DNA from: Amoebidium appalachense | Lineage: Eukaryota; Ichthyosporea | Direction: 5' to 3' | Length of the DNA: 64,000 nt | Assembly: GCA_963693365.1 (NCBI GenBank) | Contig: CAVNZM010000005.1 | Span: forward strand, 1,178,001-1,242,000 | Shown here: piece by piece, positions 11,894 to 38,937 of the stretch | Layout: each line of letters starts with the position of its first letter | How positions within the stretch are numbered: position 1 is the first letter of the stretch | Notes under the pieces: generated by a model | What the model was told of the DNA's origin: nothing | What the model saw: the letters and a program-made list of their open reading frames with translations, nothing else | Database searches by the model: none | Made by a program: the position numbers and the translations under genes

Positions 11894-14508
11894 ATGAGAT
11901 CACTCGGTGTGCCGCTACTGGCCGCAGCCTTGGCTGCTGGTGCGCCAGACAAACTAGCCGTCCAAAGACGTCAGGCAGACTCGTACCTAAATGTACGTGT
12001 ACCTCGCTCCCCCCCCCCCCCCCCCCTCCCCACCCGGTGTTATGTGCTGTGTATCAGGGTGGTACGGGCGTTTGTGGTGTGTCAGGTCGACGATACCACA
12101 GCTCAGATATGCTTTGCACATTCCTCTTTCTCTTGCCCTAGCCTCGTTCCTCTATTTCTAGGTGCTGTTGTATGAAGTCTACACGAGAAAGACACGAACA
12201 CGCAGTCGGTGTTTTTTGTACCTGGCACCATATTTTCCAACACACCCATAAGAAGAACACCATATCAGATAAGAAGATACACCCTGGGCTTGAAAAAAGC
12301 TGCACACGATGCGCTTGGGTCGACATATGCCATATCTTTCTCTTTTTTCGATCTATCTCCCCCTCCCCCCCCACTTGGGCCATCCCTGAGGATGGGCTCT
12401 GCTTATGACGCATACTGTGCGCATGGCTGATGTTGCATACTTCAATGTTTGCCTTTGCATTTGTCCTGCACCATTCTTCTCATCGTGTATGCGTACTTCT
12501 TACCGTATTCCGCATTCAACTCCCCCCCTCCCCCCCCCCCCCCACTATTGCTTTCCCTCTTTCTTTGAGCTTCGAGCGCCAATGTTAGTTAATTGTGCAG
12601 TACCGCCTTTTTTTAGTATTCACTATTCCACATTCTACTTACACACCTGCAGGTGTATGCCCACGGTCCAACCACAGAAAATGAGTAGGAAATATTGGAC
12701 ACGTTTCTGTATGGCTAACGCAACAGGTTCATATAAAGCCCCAACGTACGGTAATTCTTAGGGTAACACCGTCCCATGCCCACTGTCTTACGCTTTATTC
12801 ACACACAGGGCCGGAGCCTCCAGAAAGCATACGGCAACCTGTTCGACATGGGAGCCTCAGTTCTTAACCCCAAAGGACAGCTTACGGGGGACCTGGAGAA
12901 ACTAGCAAACACGCAGTTTAAGGCCTTTGTGCCTGATTTCTTCATGACGTGGGAGCAGATTCAGCCGGAGGAAGACGAGTGGTCATGGTCCCGCCCTGAC
13001 AGGTTTGTCGATTGGGGTGAAAAGAACAACAAGACGGTGTGGGGGCATTGCCTTGTATGGAAGGAGAAGGAGTGGATGGTGGATACGGAGGATAAGGATG
13101 TGTTGTTGGCGCGGATCGAAAAGAATATTAAGACCGTGGTGGGCCGGTACAAGGGGCGCATCCAGAAGTGGAATGTCGTCAACGAGGCCTTCAATGACAA
13201 CGGCACCATCAGAGATGACGCCGTGATTCCGAAGGTGGGTGCTCTGACACGTGTTGTGTGTGTGTGTTTCGATTATATGCAGGTTGAGGCTTAGGTCGCT
13301 TGATGTGTGTGCTTTTTTGTCGTAGGAATGTTACGTTTGCACCCGTGAAATCGGAGCATACTTCCTCACGTGCGTGCTCACAATAGGTTTTGCCGCACCA
13401 CACCACCCACTTATGTGCATATGCTTTGCACACACAAACAGGGCGGGAGGCATACAAAGAAGCGGGTGAAAGGGGTGGGGGGGAGGGGGGGGGACACAGT
13501 CTAAAGAGGCATGCAGCACATATTCACCAAAACTATTGCCCTGCCCTGCAGGTCCTTAGGGGGGAGTACATTGAGAAAGCATTCCGGTGGGCCAAGGAGG
13601 CCGACCCCAATGCGCTGCTCTACTTTAACGAGTACCACATGTACCTGCCTGAAAAGGCGGATGCGGTGATTGCCTTTGTCAAGGAGATGAAGGCTAAGGG
13701 TGTGCCTATTGATGGCATTTCAATCCAGGTGGGTATTTTGGAGGATAAGGATGTGCATATGGTGCTGCCTAGTGTTTGTTCTGTGTTGCCTGCAAAGGAC
13801 AGTATGTGCACATACATGTGTATAATGTCTGCATTTGATATTAAATGCTTGTGGGGCGGGCTTTGTCTGTTTATTGTGTGACTTTGGACCAATGGATAGG
13901 ACGTGTTGCCCGTGGGCAGGAACACATGCGCACGCGCAAGGCACTCACATACATATATGTATTGATGCATGCGTGATTGCAGAACTGGGACTGCCACACA
14001 CGTAAGCAATACACGTTCACGGCCTATTCTAATCGCTGTTGCTCGATCACAGGGCCACCAATACCACGTTGACAACTCCGACGGCGGCACGGCCAGGTCC
14101 CCCACAGTCGAAGACTTTATTCAGGCCATTGAAAAGTCGCATGCAGCCGGGCTCAGGGTGGTCATTTCTGAGCTCGATGTGTCTGTGCTGCCCAACAAGT
14201 GGAAGTGTTGCAAGGGCACAGAACTGTCGGATTACGATGAAGAGACACAAAAGGAGTACAACCCATTCCCCAATGGTATGGATCAAGACACGGAGGAGAA
14301 ACTGAACGACAGATACAAGCGGTTCTTTAAGATGCTTATAGACAACCAGGATAAGATCGAGGAGGTGCATTTCTGGGGGCTCACCGACAAGTATAGCTGG
14401 TACAACAACTATCCGATTAGGGGCCGCACGGACTACCCGCTGTTGTTCGATCGCGCCGGAAAACCCAAGAGGGCTTATGATACCGTTATGGCTCTCATGG
14501 GCGCATAG
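11894..14508 (+). CDS. Secreted GH10 endo-1,4-beta-xylanase
   Basis: Four exons: 11894-11992, 12809-13234, 13552-13728, 14053-14508 (TAG). All introns are phase 0 and the protein has 385 residues. Start chosen at the ATG that opens a signal peptide (hydrophobic PLLAAALAAGA). An Arg-Arg after it may be a processing site. The GH10 barrel fills the rest: WNVVNEAF carries the predicted acid/base Glu (about residue 159), VISELDVSV the nucleophile (about residue 274), and HFWGLTDKYSW is the usual strand-8 segment. No carbohydrate-binding module is visible. Family knowledge: cleaves internal beta-1,4-xylosidic bonds in xylan outside the cell. Intron 1 contains one copy of the dispersed 150-bp repeat. 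Exon 2's start after a short (CA) run and CAG fits the local acceptor style. A small extra exon in intron 1 cannot be excluded, but joining exons 1 and 2 gives a normal GH10 N-terminus. Confidence 0.93.
12373..12519 (+). repeat. Dispersed intronic repeat, copy 1
   Basis: About 147 bp, running from ACTTGGGCC...CCTGAGGATGGGCT to CCGCATTCAA and followed by a C-rich tract. It lies in intron 1 of the xylanase gene in the sense direction. It is the most diverged of the near-full-length copies here (for example ATTCTTCTC where others have ATGCTTCTC). Confidence 0.9.
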
Positions 14509-15071
14509 GGTTACCGGACCAACCCTTCTATTCACACACCCCCACGTGGGGCTGTGTGGTTTGATTTCTCTCGTGACCTCCTCTCATTTCCCTCACTTTC
14601 CCAAATGATTCCTTATATCAACCAATCGCACGGTTAGCTTCGTTCGGTGCTTGCTTGGATCACTTAGAACTTGAGTTGCTCATGAAATCTATAACTTGAA
14701 ATACTAAACCTCAGAACCTCAAACGTAAAATACATTACATGATTTGGTTGAAAACTTCCTGATCGGGCTTCTGCTATCCTTGTAGGAGCACAACCTCGAT
14801 AGTTATTGCGATTTTTCATTGCACTTTCTTCTGTATGGTAGACAAGGTGTGGGCATGTTGGCCTGCACCTGTGGTTCGGTTAGATACCAACCGTGATGAT
14901 CTGATAAAGCTAGAATGCACGTGGGCCCAAAGCTAGAATGCACGTGGGCCCTTGGTAGGTTGTAACTATGCACCGGCTATTCAATTATAGTCCGTGAATG
15001 TTGCTGTGGTTGACTTTTGTCAACAGCAAAGAGACATTTCATGATCACAGTTGACAAGGGAGTGTGTAACG

Positions 15072-15108
<37 letters not shown>

Positions 15109-16482
15109 CAACAACAACAAAAAGAAAGAAAGAAAGAAAAGAGAGAAGTAACGAACCGCGTTCGTGGCCATCACCACCACCATCGTGCAATAGGTACGTA
15201 AACCACTCTCCCCGCCACCAACAACACGTGATCCTACCACACACAAGTATTGATACGTACACAGAAGCACACTATCAATCTCCCCACCAGCCTGCACTGC
15301 TGCAGTCCTTTACACATTGACTGCACACGTATATGCACACGCACCCTAAAGCTGTGATCACAGTAGCTGCGAATATTTGCAGGTGAAGCCAAGCAAATTG
15401 CAACGTTTCACAGGAGACAACGAATTATACCGGTGCACACCCAACCCCGTTATATTCCAGGGGACTCAAGCTGATGTTCCTAATATAGTCAAGGCCACAT
15501 GCACGGACGTGCTTTCCAATGATGCCCTGCTCACATGTACATGTTCCGGTCAAGCCCCAGCCATATTCATACTTTTTTTTATTGTTTTGATATATGCATC
15601 AGCCATGCAGTCACACGTACAGACTATGCATGCTCATGACTCGTGTGGCCTATGCACCAGCCATCATTATCACACTGGCGCGGCTTTTTTGGGGCTCTTA
15701 TAGGCCATGCCAAACTCTGCCAATGATTCACAAAAACATGTTTATCTTAGACTATGGTTAGGTGTATAGCGGTCGCGGCACACACATGTCCATGCCCAAG
15801 TACGTACGTGCACAGCCAAGCGTTGGGACGAGCACACACTGTGACACACACGCACACACGCACACGCACACACACACACACACATACCGGATCCTCGAGC
15901 TGACACACACGTCGAGGAACTTTGACGTAACGAACAGCACGTGTGTTAAATATTATCTGAAAGGCAAAAGACGCTGGTTCATGTATACCATGTCCCATGT
16001 GCATGCCTCTGTTGCAAATTTAATGATGTCATAATACATTGATAGGAATGGCATGGCACAAAGTCTTAGCTAGACCTGTTATATATCTGGGATTATTTGC
16101 ATGTACACGTGCTTATATGTAATGCTACTGCTTTAAAGCACTATAATACGAGCTCGAGCCATGAGCTCGAAGACTTTTCACGAGATTAATCATACTAATT
16201 AGATAGATCAGCAAAAAAAAAAAAATGACTCACGGAAACCTACGCATGAGATTACTTGAAGATTGTAAAAATTATATCGATGCCGACCAAATTTGATTAT
16301 TTGCCGTGGTTCCCCAGTGATGCATCATGGGCTGACTTAAATTTTTCTGAGGCTCAGCTTCCAATCACGATTGGCCCCAGAATTATTACGGTATTAGTGG
16401 TAATTAATTATTCCTAAAACTCACACTGCATGCACACACAGCACATCTAAACAGACAACAACAACCCCTACATCTAAATTTT
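14509..16482. other. Intergenic region between convergent xylanase and tyrosinase genes
   Basis: Mostly unique DNA. A poly-C tract with (CAA)/(AAAG) tail lies at 15073-15140, CA repeats at 15846-15884, and a short direct repeat of AAAGCTAGAATGCACGTGGGCCC at 14907-14951. An open frame at 15377-15700 begins after a possible TTTGCAG acceptor, but I could not relate it to any family. Confidence 0.6.
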
Positions 16483-23948
<7,466 letters not shown>

Positions 23949-24721
23949 TCTTGTGGCTACAGGGCACACCTAATTAGTTGAACTATGGGTCACCCAGCAA
24001 CGTGTGAAGGGTCACTCATGAGTCATGGGGTGATTTCTCAGCCTTGGGATCTCGTTATACAGGCAGGCTAAATGCAGGCCGGTCAAAGCTTTAGGCTGAA
24101 GCCCCCCTGTGATTGGCTGTTGATTTTACCACGATGACGTTAATTCCCAGGCATTATCTTGCATGTTTGAGCAGAATCCACTTTCTTTTCTGGTGACAGG
24201 ATGGTCTTTTAGTAATAGTAATATTTGTAAAGCCCATATTTATAGGTTTTGATGCAGACTGTATGAGCTAGAGCCGCATTTCGGCAGATGCCGGACTCCA
24301 TTGCCATCCGCCATAAACATTGGTGGAACTGGTGTTGTATGCATAACAGGAAAAGATTAATTGTTAATCATGTCACAATTTTATATAGTAAATCTTTATT
24401 GCTGTGGAATGTTACGTAGGGTGGGTACTCGAGCTCTGCAATCCATGTGGCTTCGCCAGTGCAGGCTTTGATTAGCCCACTGTATGCTTGGATAATTTGC
24501 ATGTTCCATAGTACACACCCACAAAAACACACATGGGGTTTTGAATAGTTGGCTGTAACCAATATAAACTCACTCGTGTTGTTTTTGTTGTTTGCTTTGT
24601 GAATGCGGATTCTCAATCATGCACGGCCCGTATTGGTTTAGCGAAACCAATCAAATCGATCATGGTGATGCGCGGTCTACCAATCAAATCTTGATCAACT
24701 AAATTTGGTCATACTATCGTA

Positions 24722-25023
24722 AACTCTGAATTTGTGAGTGGGTCTTATTCTCAGGTCCGGGTCATTTCCGGATCAGAGGCCACAGAGGCCCAACTCCCCT
24801 ATCATTACTTGGTAGCAGAGAAGGTACGATCCATGCGTACCTCTGGGTTGACCTGGCCTGGGAGCGAGCGCAGAGGCGTCAAAAATACGTCGGGACGCCG
24901 TCTTCCAGACCGGGGGTGTGTCATAACGTCTCACAATCAACTCTGAATTTGTGAATGGGTCTTATTCTCAGGTCCAGGTCATTTCCGGGTCAGAGGCCAC
25001 AGAGGCCCAACTCGCCTATCATA
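24722..25023. repeat. Direct repeat pair, period 217 bp
   Basis: A segment beginning AACTCTGAATTTGTGA and ending GCCCAACTC.CCTATCAT occurs at 24722-24807 and again at 24939-25023, with only a few differences. The spacer is not repeated. Confidence 0.85.
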
Positions 25024-26218
25024 TATTTCCGAAATTCCGTTACAACCGAGTCGGAGAGCCTCGGACTGTCGACGTCCGGACCGTCCGAACTGTTCCGAAG
25101 TTCGGAACATCACGAGACCTCGTTACATGTTTTTTTGAACCTGGCCTGGGGCAAGCTTGTGGGGCATCGGTTTGGAGCTTTGGAGCTTCTATCAATTTAG
25201 CGGGTAGCTAGCGTGCATGGACTCTAGTCGAATATCCGACCGATGGTTGCGACCTCCCCCCCCCCCCCCTCCCCCCCCCCCCCCCCCCCCCCTCCCCCCC
25301 CCCCCCCCCCCCCCCCCTCCCTCCCCCCTCCCCACTCCCCCCGGACCTACTCCCACCATGACCACGCCCCTCCCTCCCTTCCTGCTCTCTGTCTTCGACT
25401 GAGGACTCCCTCGGCATGCTCTCCCCTGTGTCCTGTTTGCTAGCACTCTGCTTCCACCTTTCCCCTAGCTCAAATCTTCAGTTTTCATCTTGGACCACGC
25501 CCTGCTTTTTTTCCTACCCAAAACCCAGGGATCCGATCTATCCCTCCCTCCCTCCCTCCCCCTCCCTTCCCCCCCCCCCCCCCCCCCCCCCCCGCCCCTC
25601 CCCCCCCCCCTCCCCCCCCCCTCTCCCCCCCCCCCCCCCCCTTGCGCCCCTCTTTCCTTTCTTCCCGCCTCTAACCTTTCCCCCATTCTCCTTCCCGGCT
25701 GACTGCAGCTCCCTCTCAGTGCTCCGGCAGGGTCTCCCTCCCTCCCTCCCTCCCTCCTTCCCACCCCCTACCGCCCCCCTCCCCTCCCCCTTTCCCGCCT
25801 TCTCCCTTTCTCCCTCCCTCCCTTTTTGTTACTCTCTCTTCTATTCCTTTCCCTCCTCCATCCCCCTCCCCCCTCTCCCATTCCGTCCCACCATCCTTGT
25901 GTCTTACTCTCTCCCCTTCTCTCCCCCCCTCTCTCCCTCTGTTTCTTCTTTCCCTCTCTCCCCGTCTCCACCCATCTCTCCTTCTTCTTTCTCCCCCCCG
26001 CCGCCCCCCTCCTCTTCCCCTCCCTGCCCTCCTTCCTCTCGTCACCTTCCTTTTTCTATCTCCATATCGCCTATTCTGTGACACTGTGGGTTCGGTTGGC
26101 TCTCGAAACGTGCTTGTTTTCTTTCCCCCCTCCCCTTGGCCCCCAAAGTCAGCTGTGTCAAGGCTTCCTGCGTGCGTGCTGCATCCATATACCTTTGAAA
26201 CCCCAACTCCCAGGGGCA

Positions 26219-26458
<240 letters not shown>

Positions 26459-26739
26459 TCACTCTCGTTCTCCCACACGCTCTGCACACACACACACACA
26501 CACACACATTCTCTCTCGTTCTCCCTCCCTCTGCCTCTCCCTCTCTTTCTCCCCCTTTCCCCCTCCTCTCCTTTCCTTCACACACACACACACTCACTCA
26601 CTCATTGACTCCCTCACTCTCTCACCCCACACCCACACACAGTCACACACGCACACAAACATCACTCCCTTTTCTACTCCTCCCCTTTCTCCTCCACCCC
26701 CCCCACCCCCCCACCCCCCCCCTCCCCCGGCCCGCCTCG

Positions 26740-26814
<75 letters not shown>

Positions 26815-27345
26815 ATGTATGCAAGCTGTATAGCCGACCCACCTACATGGTAACCACAAGCATCCACACGAAGGGAACAATAGCCGTACCCGTCTCCATT
26901 TGCTTTCCTCCTCAGCCAGCCCCCCCCCCCCCCCCCCCCCCTCTCTCCGCCCTTTGTGGATCTTTTTCCAGCCGTTCATTTGTCATACCAAGCACCTGGC
27001 ACTATTATACCTGAATACTCCCATTACAGTAACTTTCTGGTATATGGCGGCTGTGAGTTCTTTTTGCTGGTAACTGGTCTTTTGATGTTGCACTGGTGTG
27101 CGAAGATCAAACGTTCATACATTGTATCTCTCTTCCTCCTTCCCTACGAACACATTTTTTGTTGATGCCAGATGCAAGGCCTCCCTCCCTGTAAGCCAAG
27201 ATCCGCCCCTCCACCCCCCCCCCCCCCTCCCCCCCCCCCCCTCCCCCCCCCCCCCTCTCCGCCCGCCTGCCCCCCGGCGTGAGGAGCCTGATAGGATACA
27301 GCCAAGCTGAAGTATTGTGCAACATACACACAGGGGGAGGATAGG

Positions 27346-31590
<4,245 letters not shown>

Positions 31591-31895
31591 CGAGGTACGG
31601 TACCGTAACCTGCTGATAGCAATCGCCGCTATGCAGTTGTCTGCTTTAGATACAAATTTCACAATGGGTTTGGTGAAATTATAATTTCAATTGGTACATA
31701 TGGTAAAATGCGAAGTTGCTCTAAACCTGTCATTATTGCTCGGCCGTTCTATATGTTCCATATGTGACCCCCCTCTCTCTGAGTCACAACTTGAAGCCAC
31801 ACAAAGCTTTGCGGGCATGGCGAGCTCACATTAGACACATTGTGGTGTGCATCATGTAAACCCCCCCTCCCCCCGACCACACACACACACACACA

Positions 31896-31936
<41 letters not shown>

Positions 31937-32904
31937 CCCCCCCCCCCCCCTCTCTCTTTCTCTCTCGCTCACACTCAATCACATACACACACCTACAACA
32001 CCGCCGCACACAAATACACATACAGACACACCACACCCACACATGTGCACACACAAAATAATTCCGTCGCGCACAGTCCACTTTTGAGCACGTTAGTTAT
32101 CCTGAGAATACACTGAAATTAAGTGTACTACTTATAGGCGACAGGTTTTTCATGAATACCTTATTTAGTAGCCCATTCCATATTTGCATTGAAAACTTGG
32201 TTGTGTATCATAACATAGGCAGACACTGATCATATGGATTGTGCCAATCTTGAGATCGGACCAACCTCGGCACCCACAAAACTGGTTCCAGGCATGTATC
32301 CAATCTGATCATATCTAGCCGAGACTGCCGCCCTACCCAGGGGCAGTTCGCCATGCGATTGTGGGACGACAGCCGCTTCCTGACCAACCATTTTGATTGG
32401 CCAGTACGCGCAACTAACTACAGGGCGCGACTCCCGTAGTCCGTCCGACAATATACACAACCATGTTTACAGCATGTACTGATTAATTGGGTTACCATGT
32501 ATGGCAGAACTTGGCAGGTTACTAATTAGTATATCGACCTCGTGTATATAGTGATTGTAACTATATTTACAGTTCAAAGACTAAATCCACTCCATGAGCA
32601 TTTGTGCACCAGGCTTAGCATGGGTCTAAGCATCAGTGCACCATAGCCGTTGTCTCCCCTCCTCCCCCCTCCCCTCCCCCCCCCCCCTCCCTCCCAACAC
32701 ACACACATCCCTCCCTCTCCCCTTTGCTGTCGTTCCTCCCCATCCGATAACTTGGGCCCTTCCTCAGAAGGGGCTTTACTTGGGTTCTTTGTGTGCTCTG
32801 TTGTGTTGTTGGCATCAACGAGTCACTTGTACTCTTTACCACCTTCTGACCCCCCCCCCCCCCCCCCCCCTCCCCGCCCCCCTCCATACGCACACATACA
32901 CATA

Positions 32905-32948
<44 letters not shown>

Positions 32949-33198
32949 ACACCTTGGCAACAAAAAAAAAAAAAGAAAAGGCAAGGCAACAAAAAAAAAA
33001 ACGGCAACAGCAAAAAGTAAACACCCACCTACCCACCCTCCCACACATACACACACACACACAAAAAAGAGCAATAGCAAAAAAAGTAAGCACCCACCCA
33101 CCCACTCATACATGGGCCAGACTCACCACCACTCCTTCAACCAGCTTTAAACATTGGTCGTTGATAAAAATTGCCCACCCAAAAATTACTATTCACAG
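31591..33198. other. Intergenic region downstream of Sen15
   Basis: Mostly unique AT-balanced DNA with CT/C repeats (31893-31970), CA-rich tracts (32907-32946, 33040-33065) and C-runs (32675-32690, 32850-32880). A stretch at 32739-32845 is open in several frames on both strands, and its start slightly resembles the dispersed repeat. I cannot decide whether it is coding. Confidence 0.5.
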
Positions 33199-33502
33199 AT
33201 GATCTTGGTGATTGCGCAATGCTGTGAAAAATACTTTTCTCGCTATTTCTGGCCAATCATCCAATGGGCAGTGAGCCCAAGGGATCCGGCCGGTGTGTGC
33301 GTGTGCGGTGTGTAAGTGTGTGTGTGGACGGGTGAGGGAGGGTGGCTGCGGGAAGGGGGTGGGGCTGGGGGGAAGGGGAGGGGCATAAAAGTTCTATAAT
33401 ACCGTGCCAACATCTAACCGACAGATGAACTCACCCTACTAGATGCGTGTGACATGCATGCCGTAGTGCCATGGGCTAACCAGATTTTCACGGTGCCGTT
33501 AG
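33199..33502 (+). CDS. Candidate two-exon fragment of an unrecognised gene
   Basis: Exon candidates 33199-33292 and 33425-33502. The first follows ATTCACAG and can begin at ATG 33199 ([17 protein letters not shown]...). It ends in phase 1 at a GTGTGTG donor. The second follows ACCGACAG, starts with the two bases needed and reads [19 protein letters not shown], then ends in phase 1 at GTGGTA. Non-repetitive codons and matching phase make it look coding. I do not recognise the family, and neither the true start nor the next exon is known. Later segments (about 34750-35420) may belong to it. Confidence 0.35.
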
Positions 33503-33558
33503 GTGGTACATCCCCCCTCTCTCTTTCCCCCCCTTCCCTCCGTAACATCAGGCTCAAG

Positions 33559-33746
33559 AGATTCTCGCCGGCGCCTGCCCCTCCCCCCCCTCCCCCCCCC
33601 CCATAAAAAAACAAAAAACAAAAAAAAACAACGCACACGCAAACACCCACATGAAGTGACACGTGCACACACACACATCCACAAACACGACAAACGATAC
33701 ACACACCCACACACATACACACACGCACAGATTCTCGCCGGCGCCT

Positions 33747-33781
<35 letters not shown>

Positions 33782-33865
33782 AAAAAAAAAAAAAAAAAAA
33801 AAAAAACAACGCACACGCAAACACCCACATGCTGTGACACGTGCACACACACACATCCCCCACAC
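33559..33865. repeat. 170-bp tandem duplication
   Basis: AGATTCTCGCCGGCGCC, then a C-run, an A-run, CAACGCACACGCAAACACCC and CA-rich DNA occurs from 33559 and again from 33729. The homopolymer lengths differ between the two copies. Confidence 0.85.
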
Positions 33866-35709
<1,844 letters not shown>

Positions 35710-36154
35710 ATGCACAGGCTGGTACCTCAGGTGGCGTGGGCACAGCGGAGGGCGGTTGTGTTTGTGACCATTGAGCTGCACGACGTACAGAAGGATGACG
35801 TGGAGCTATTGCCAAATAAGGCAAGTCTGGGTCAGGAATTGTAGCATTAGATACTGTATTAGCGTGAGGGGAAAGAGGTGGTAGTGGATGGCTGTGGGGG
35901 GTGATATTGAAATGGGGTCGGTTGAAGTGTGTGTATGTACGTGCCCGCATGTTCGTGGGTGTGTTGTGTGTGGCGTGGATGTGAGCTGCACGCCTGCACC
36001 GGGGGAGAGGGGAGGGGGGGAAGGGGAGGGGGGAAGCAAAGGCGAGTGAGGGGGGGGGGGGGGGGGGGAGGTGGGGGGGAGCAAAGGCGAGTGTGAGAGG
36101 GCTGGGGGAGAGGAGGGGGGGGGGACGGGTCAGGCATTGTGTGGGTGGGCGGGT

Positions 36155-36189
<35 letters not shown>

Positions 36190-38189
36190 CTTAGGGGAGG
36201 AGGGTGTGGGTTAAAAGGTGGACTGTGGGATGTCGGGGTGACAGGTGGCCGTGTATTGTTGTGTGGTGGTTTTGTTTTGGCAGTGTGCCTGTGTGTGGTG
36301 GGTGTGCCTTTGGAGTCACGTTTGTGTTGTGGTGGCTTGAGTCGGGTTGCGTGATGAAAAGCTGCATGGGTGTGTAGGTATCTGTGGGGGGGGGGGGGGG
36401 GGGGGGGGGGGGGATGGAGGGGGGAGGGGGAGATATGGCAAGGGAAACTGGATGTTACGAATGACAGTTTCTGGGCTGGTTGGGGACAGGTTTCGTTTAC
36501 AGGCACGATGCAGGGTAAGGAATATGCCATCGAGTTCGAACCCTACGACGAGATTGAGCCTGAGGTACTTCCCTTCCCCCCCCCCCCCCCCCCCCCCCCC
36601 CCTCGGCCCCCCTCCCTGAACTCCCTCCCCTCCTCCCCCCTCCCCCCCCCCCCCCCTCCCCCCCCCCCCCTCCCCGGCTCCGCTCTTCCTGCCCCCACCT
36701 ACACTTGCCTCATTGCTGCATAGTTTCCCTGCATTTCGTATTCCATCGTCCCACGGACTCCATTTGGTATTCTTGGCAGTTGCAGATGAAGCCTGATGTC
36801 TGGTTGTGGTGTGAAGGGGGGGGCGAGGGGTTGGGGGGGGGGGGGGGTAAGGGAGAAAAAGGGGGAGGGAAGGGGGGAGGGAGGAGGGAATGCTGATTCT
36901 GGCTGAAGTGTGGTTTGATGTAGGTCTAGATCTTCCATGCTGGGCCCATTAACTCTCTTTTCATGGTTGTTAATTCGAGGCCGTATTGCATGTGTCTGCC
37001 GAACAACAACGAGCAATGTAGTAGGGAGGGAGAGAAGAATGAATCACCCCCCTCCCTCTCCTACCTTGCCTTTTTACTCTGCCTCCTCTCTACGGTTCTC
37101 CCGGTCTTAGTTGTGTAGGTACGAGGGGATATAGGGTGGTTGTGGCATAGAAGTGGGTGTGCCGTAAACTAAGGTAGGTTGTGTTTATGGTCATAGGGAA
37201 AAAAGTCAACCGAAACAGCAGGTGCTAATAATCATTATGGGCTTGCTTGTGGCACAGAAATCACGGATCCACAAAACCGATTACCACCTGGAGCTGATCT
37301 TGGCCAAGAAGGAGACAAACAAGGCCTACTGGCCTCGGCTGCTGAAGGAGAAGGGCCACCGTCATTGGCTGAAGGTTTATACCTCCCCTTCCCCCCCCCC
37401 CCCCTCCCCCCCCCCTCCGCCCCCTCTTTCCGCCCCTCCCCGCTTCCCCCACTCTGATTTTTCATGTGCTCGTGTATAGATGCCCCCCCCCCCCCCTCCC
37501 CCCCCCCCCCCCCCCCTCCCCCCTCCCCCCCCCCCCCCCCCCCCCCCCCCCTTCCCCTCCGCGGGTCCCGTCCTATACAGGATGAGAAACCACCACTTTC
37601 CCGATGGAATATGGCCCCCATCCTAATGGGTCTTTCTCGTTGATGTGTCCGTGCATGCATATAGTGTGGTGGTGGTCTTGGCCCGAAAGGTTGGTGGCGT
37701 TAGTGCTTGTAGGGGTGGGAAGTTCTCTTTCTTTTTTTCTTTCTTTCCTTCTTTTTTTTTTTTTTTTGAAGGAGGGAGGGGGAGGGGGGGGGGGAGGGGG
37801 GGGGGGGGCTGCACTGCGTCATCTGTATTAATCCTATTTTTTTAAGGCGCCGTTTTTTTTGTCGGCATGTGCATTGTTTTTAAACTCACTTTCTTGTTTA
37901 GGTGGATTTCAACAAGTGGAGGGAGGACGAGGACGAGGACGAGGACAGGAAGCACTTCGACAACCCCTTTGACCCGGCAAAGATGGTCCGTGACTTCCCT
38001 CCAATCTACATCCTCCCCCTGTGCCTTTTTAATTTTTTTTTCCTTAACGTAGCTCTGCCAATGCTCCATGGACGTGTGTTTGGATGCTATTTAGTGCTTG
38101 TTGGTTGTTTTGTGCAATGTGTTGTAACACTTCAAACTCCCCGACAACGCCCCCCCCTCCCCCCCCCCTCCCCCCCTCCTCCCCCCCCC

Positions 38190-38222
<33 letters not shown>

Positions 38223-38440
38223 TTCCCCTCCCCCCCTTTTCCCCCTCCCCCCCCATTACACACGCACACACACACCCTCACACACGCGCGTGCACACACA
38301 CAGGGATGTGTACACACCATGCAAAATCTTGTTCAACAGTGTCCATCGCGAATGTGTATTTAATACCTTGCCACAGCATCCCCCCCCCCACACACACACA
38401 CACCACCACCACCACCACCACCACCACCACCACCACAGTG

Positions 38441-38494
<54 letters not shown>

Positions 38495-38704
38495 GCAAAA
38501 ACCAAAAAAAAGAAGAAAAAAAAATAAGAATAAAAAAAAAAAGGGAGGTGCAGAAGATGATGATGGTGGCGACAACTTTTGCATGATGGTGCGTGATTGG
38601 TTTAATTAAATTTACTTCCCCCAAACTCCCACCCGTTGTGTGTTCGCATCTGTTTTTACAGTTCTACTTTGCATTTCTAATCATTACTGGTTAGGTCCTG
38701 TCCC

Positions 38705-38735
<31 letters not shown>

Positions 38736-38937
38736 AAAAAAAAAAAAATCCCACCACCACCACCACCACCATCGCCGCCACCACCACCACCAACCTTCCG
38801 GGGCTTTTTCCCCCTTCACGTTTGTGACATATCATTTTTTTTTTCAGGGGCCGGAGGATGACGAACCATTTTCTTCTGACGATGAAGAGGATGAGGATGG
38901 GCCGACAGGCGATGCGGAAAAAACACCCGAGGCCTAA
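35710..38937 (+). CDS. p23/Sba1-type HSP90 co-chaperone
   Basis: Five phase-0 exons: 35710-35820, 36490-36564, 37258-37374, 37902-37985, 38848-38937 (TAA), giving 158 residues, the usual p23 length. The CS domain starts at once (VAWAQRRAVVFVTIEL) and continues through VSFTGTMQGKEY, HLELILAKKE and YWPRLLKEKGHRHWLKVDFN, the p23 signature. The tail is acidic (DDEPFSSDDEEDEDG), as in all p23 proteins. Intron 1 begins AAG|GCAAGT, a GC-AG intron with the typical strong GC-donor context. Intron 4 uses the weaker GTCCGT. Family knowledge: binds the ATP-bound, closed HSP90 dimer in the cytosol or nucleus and slows its ATPase while clients mature. The ATG at 35710 lies inside a CA-rich context ending in CAG, so a short upstream exon is possible. 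The chosen start gives a normal N-terminus. Confidence 0.92.

Noticed and set aside
26956-27165. Open frame with a hydrophobic segment before the Sen15 gene
   Set aside because: It has no ATG at the start, no matching splice partners and no family resemblance.
32745-32845. Sixth copy of the dispersed repeat
   Set aside because: Only the first 20 or so bases (AACTTGGGCCCTTCCTCAG) resemble it, and the 3' end is absent.
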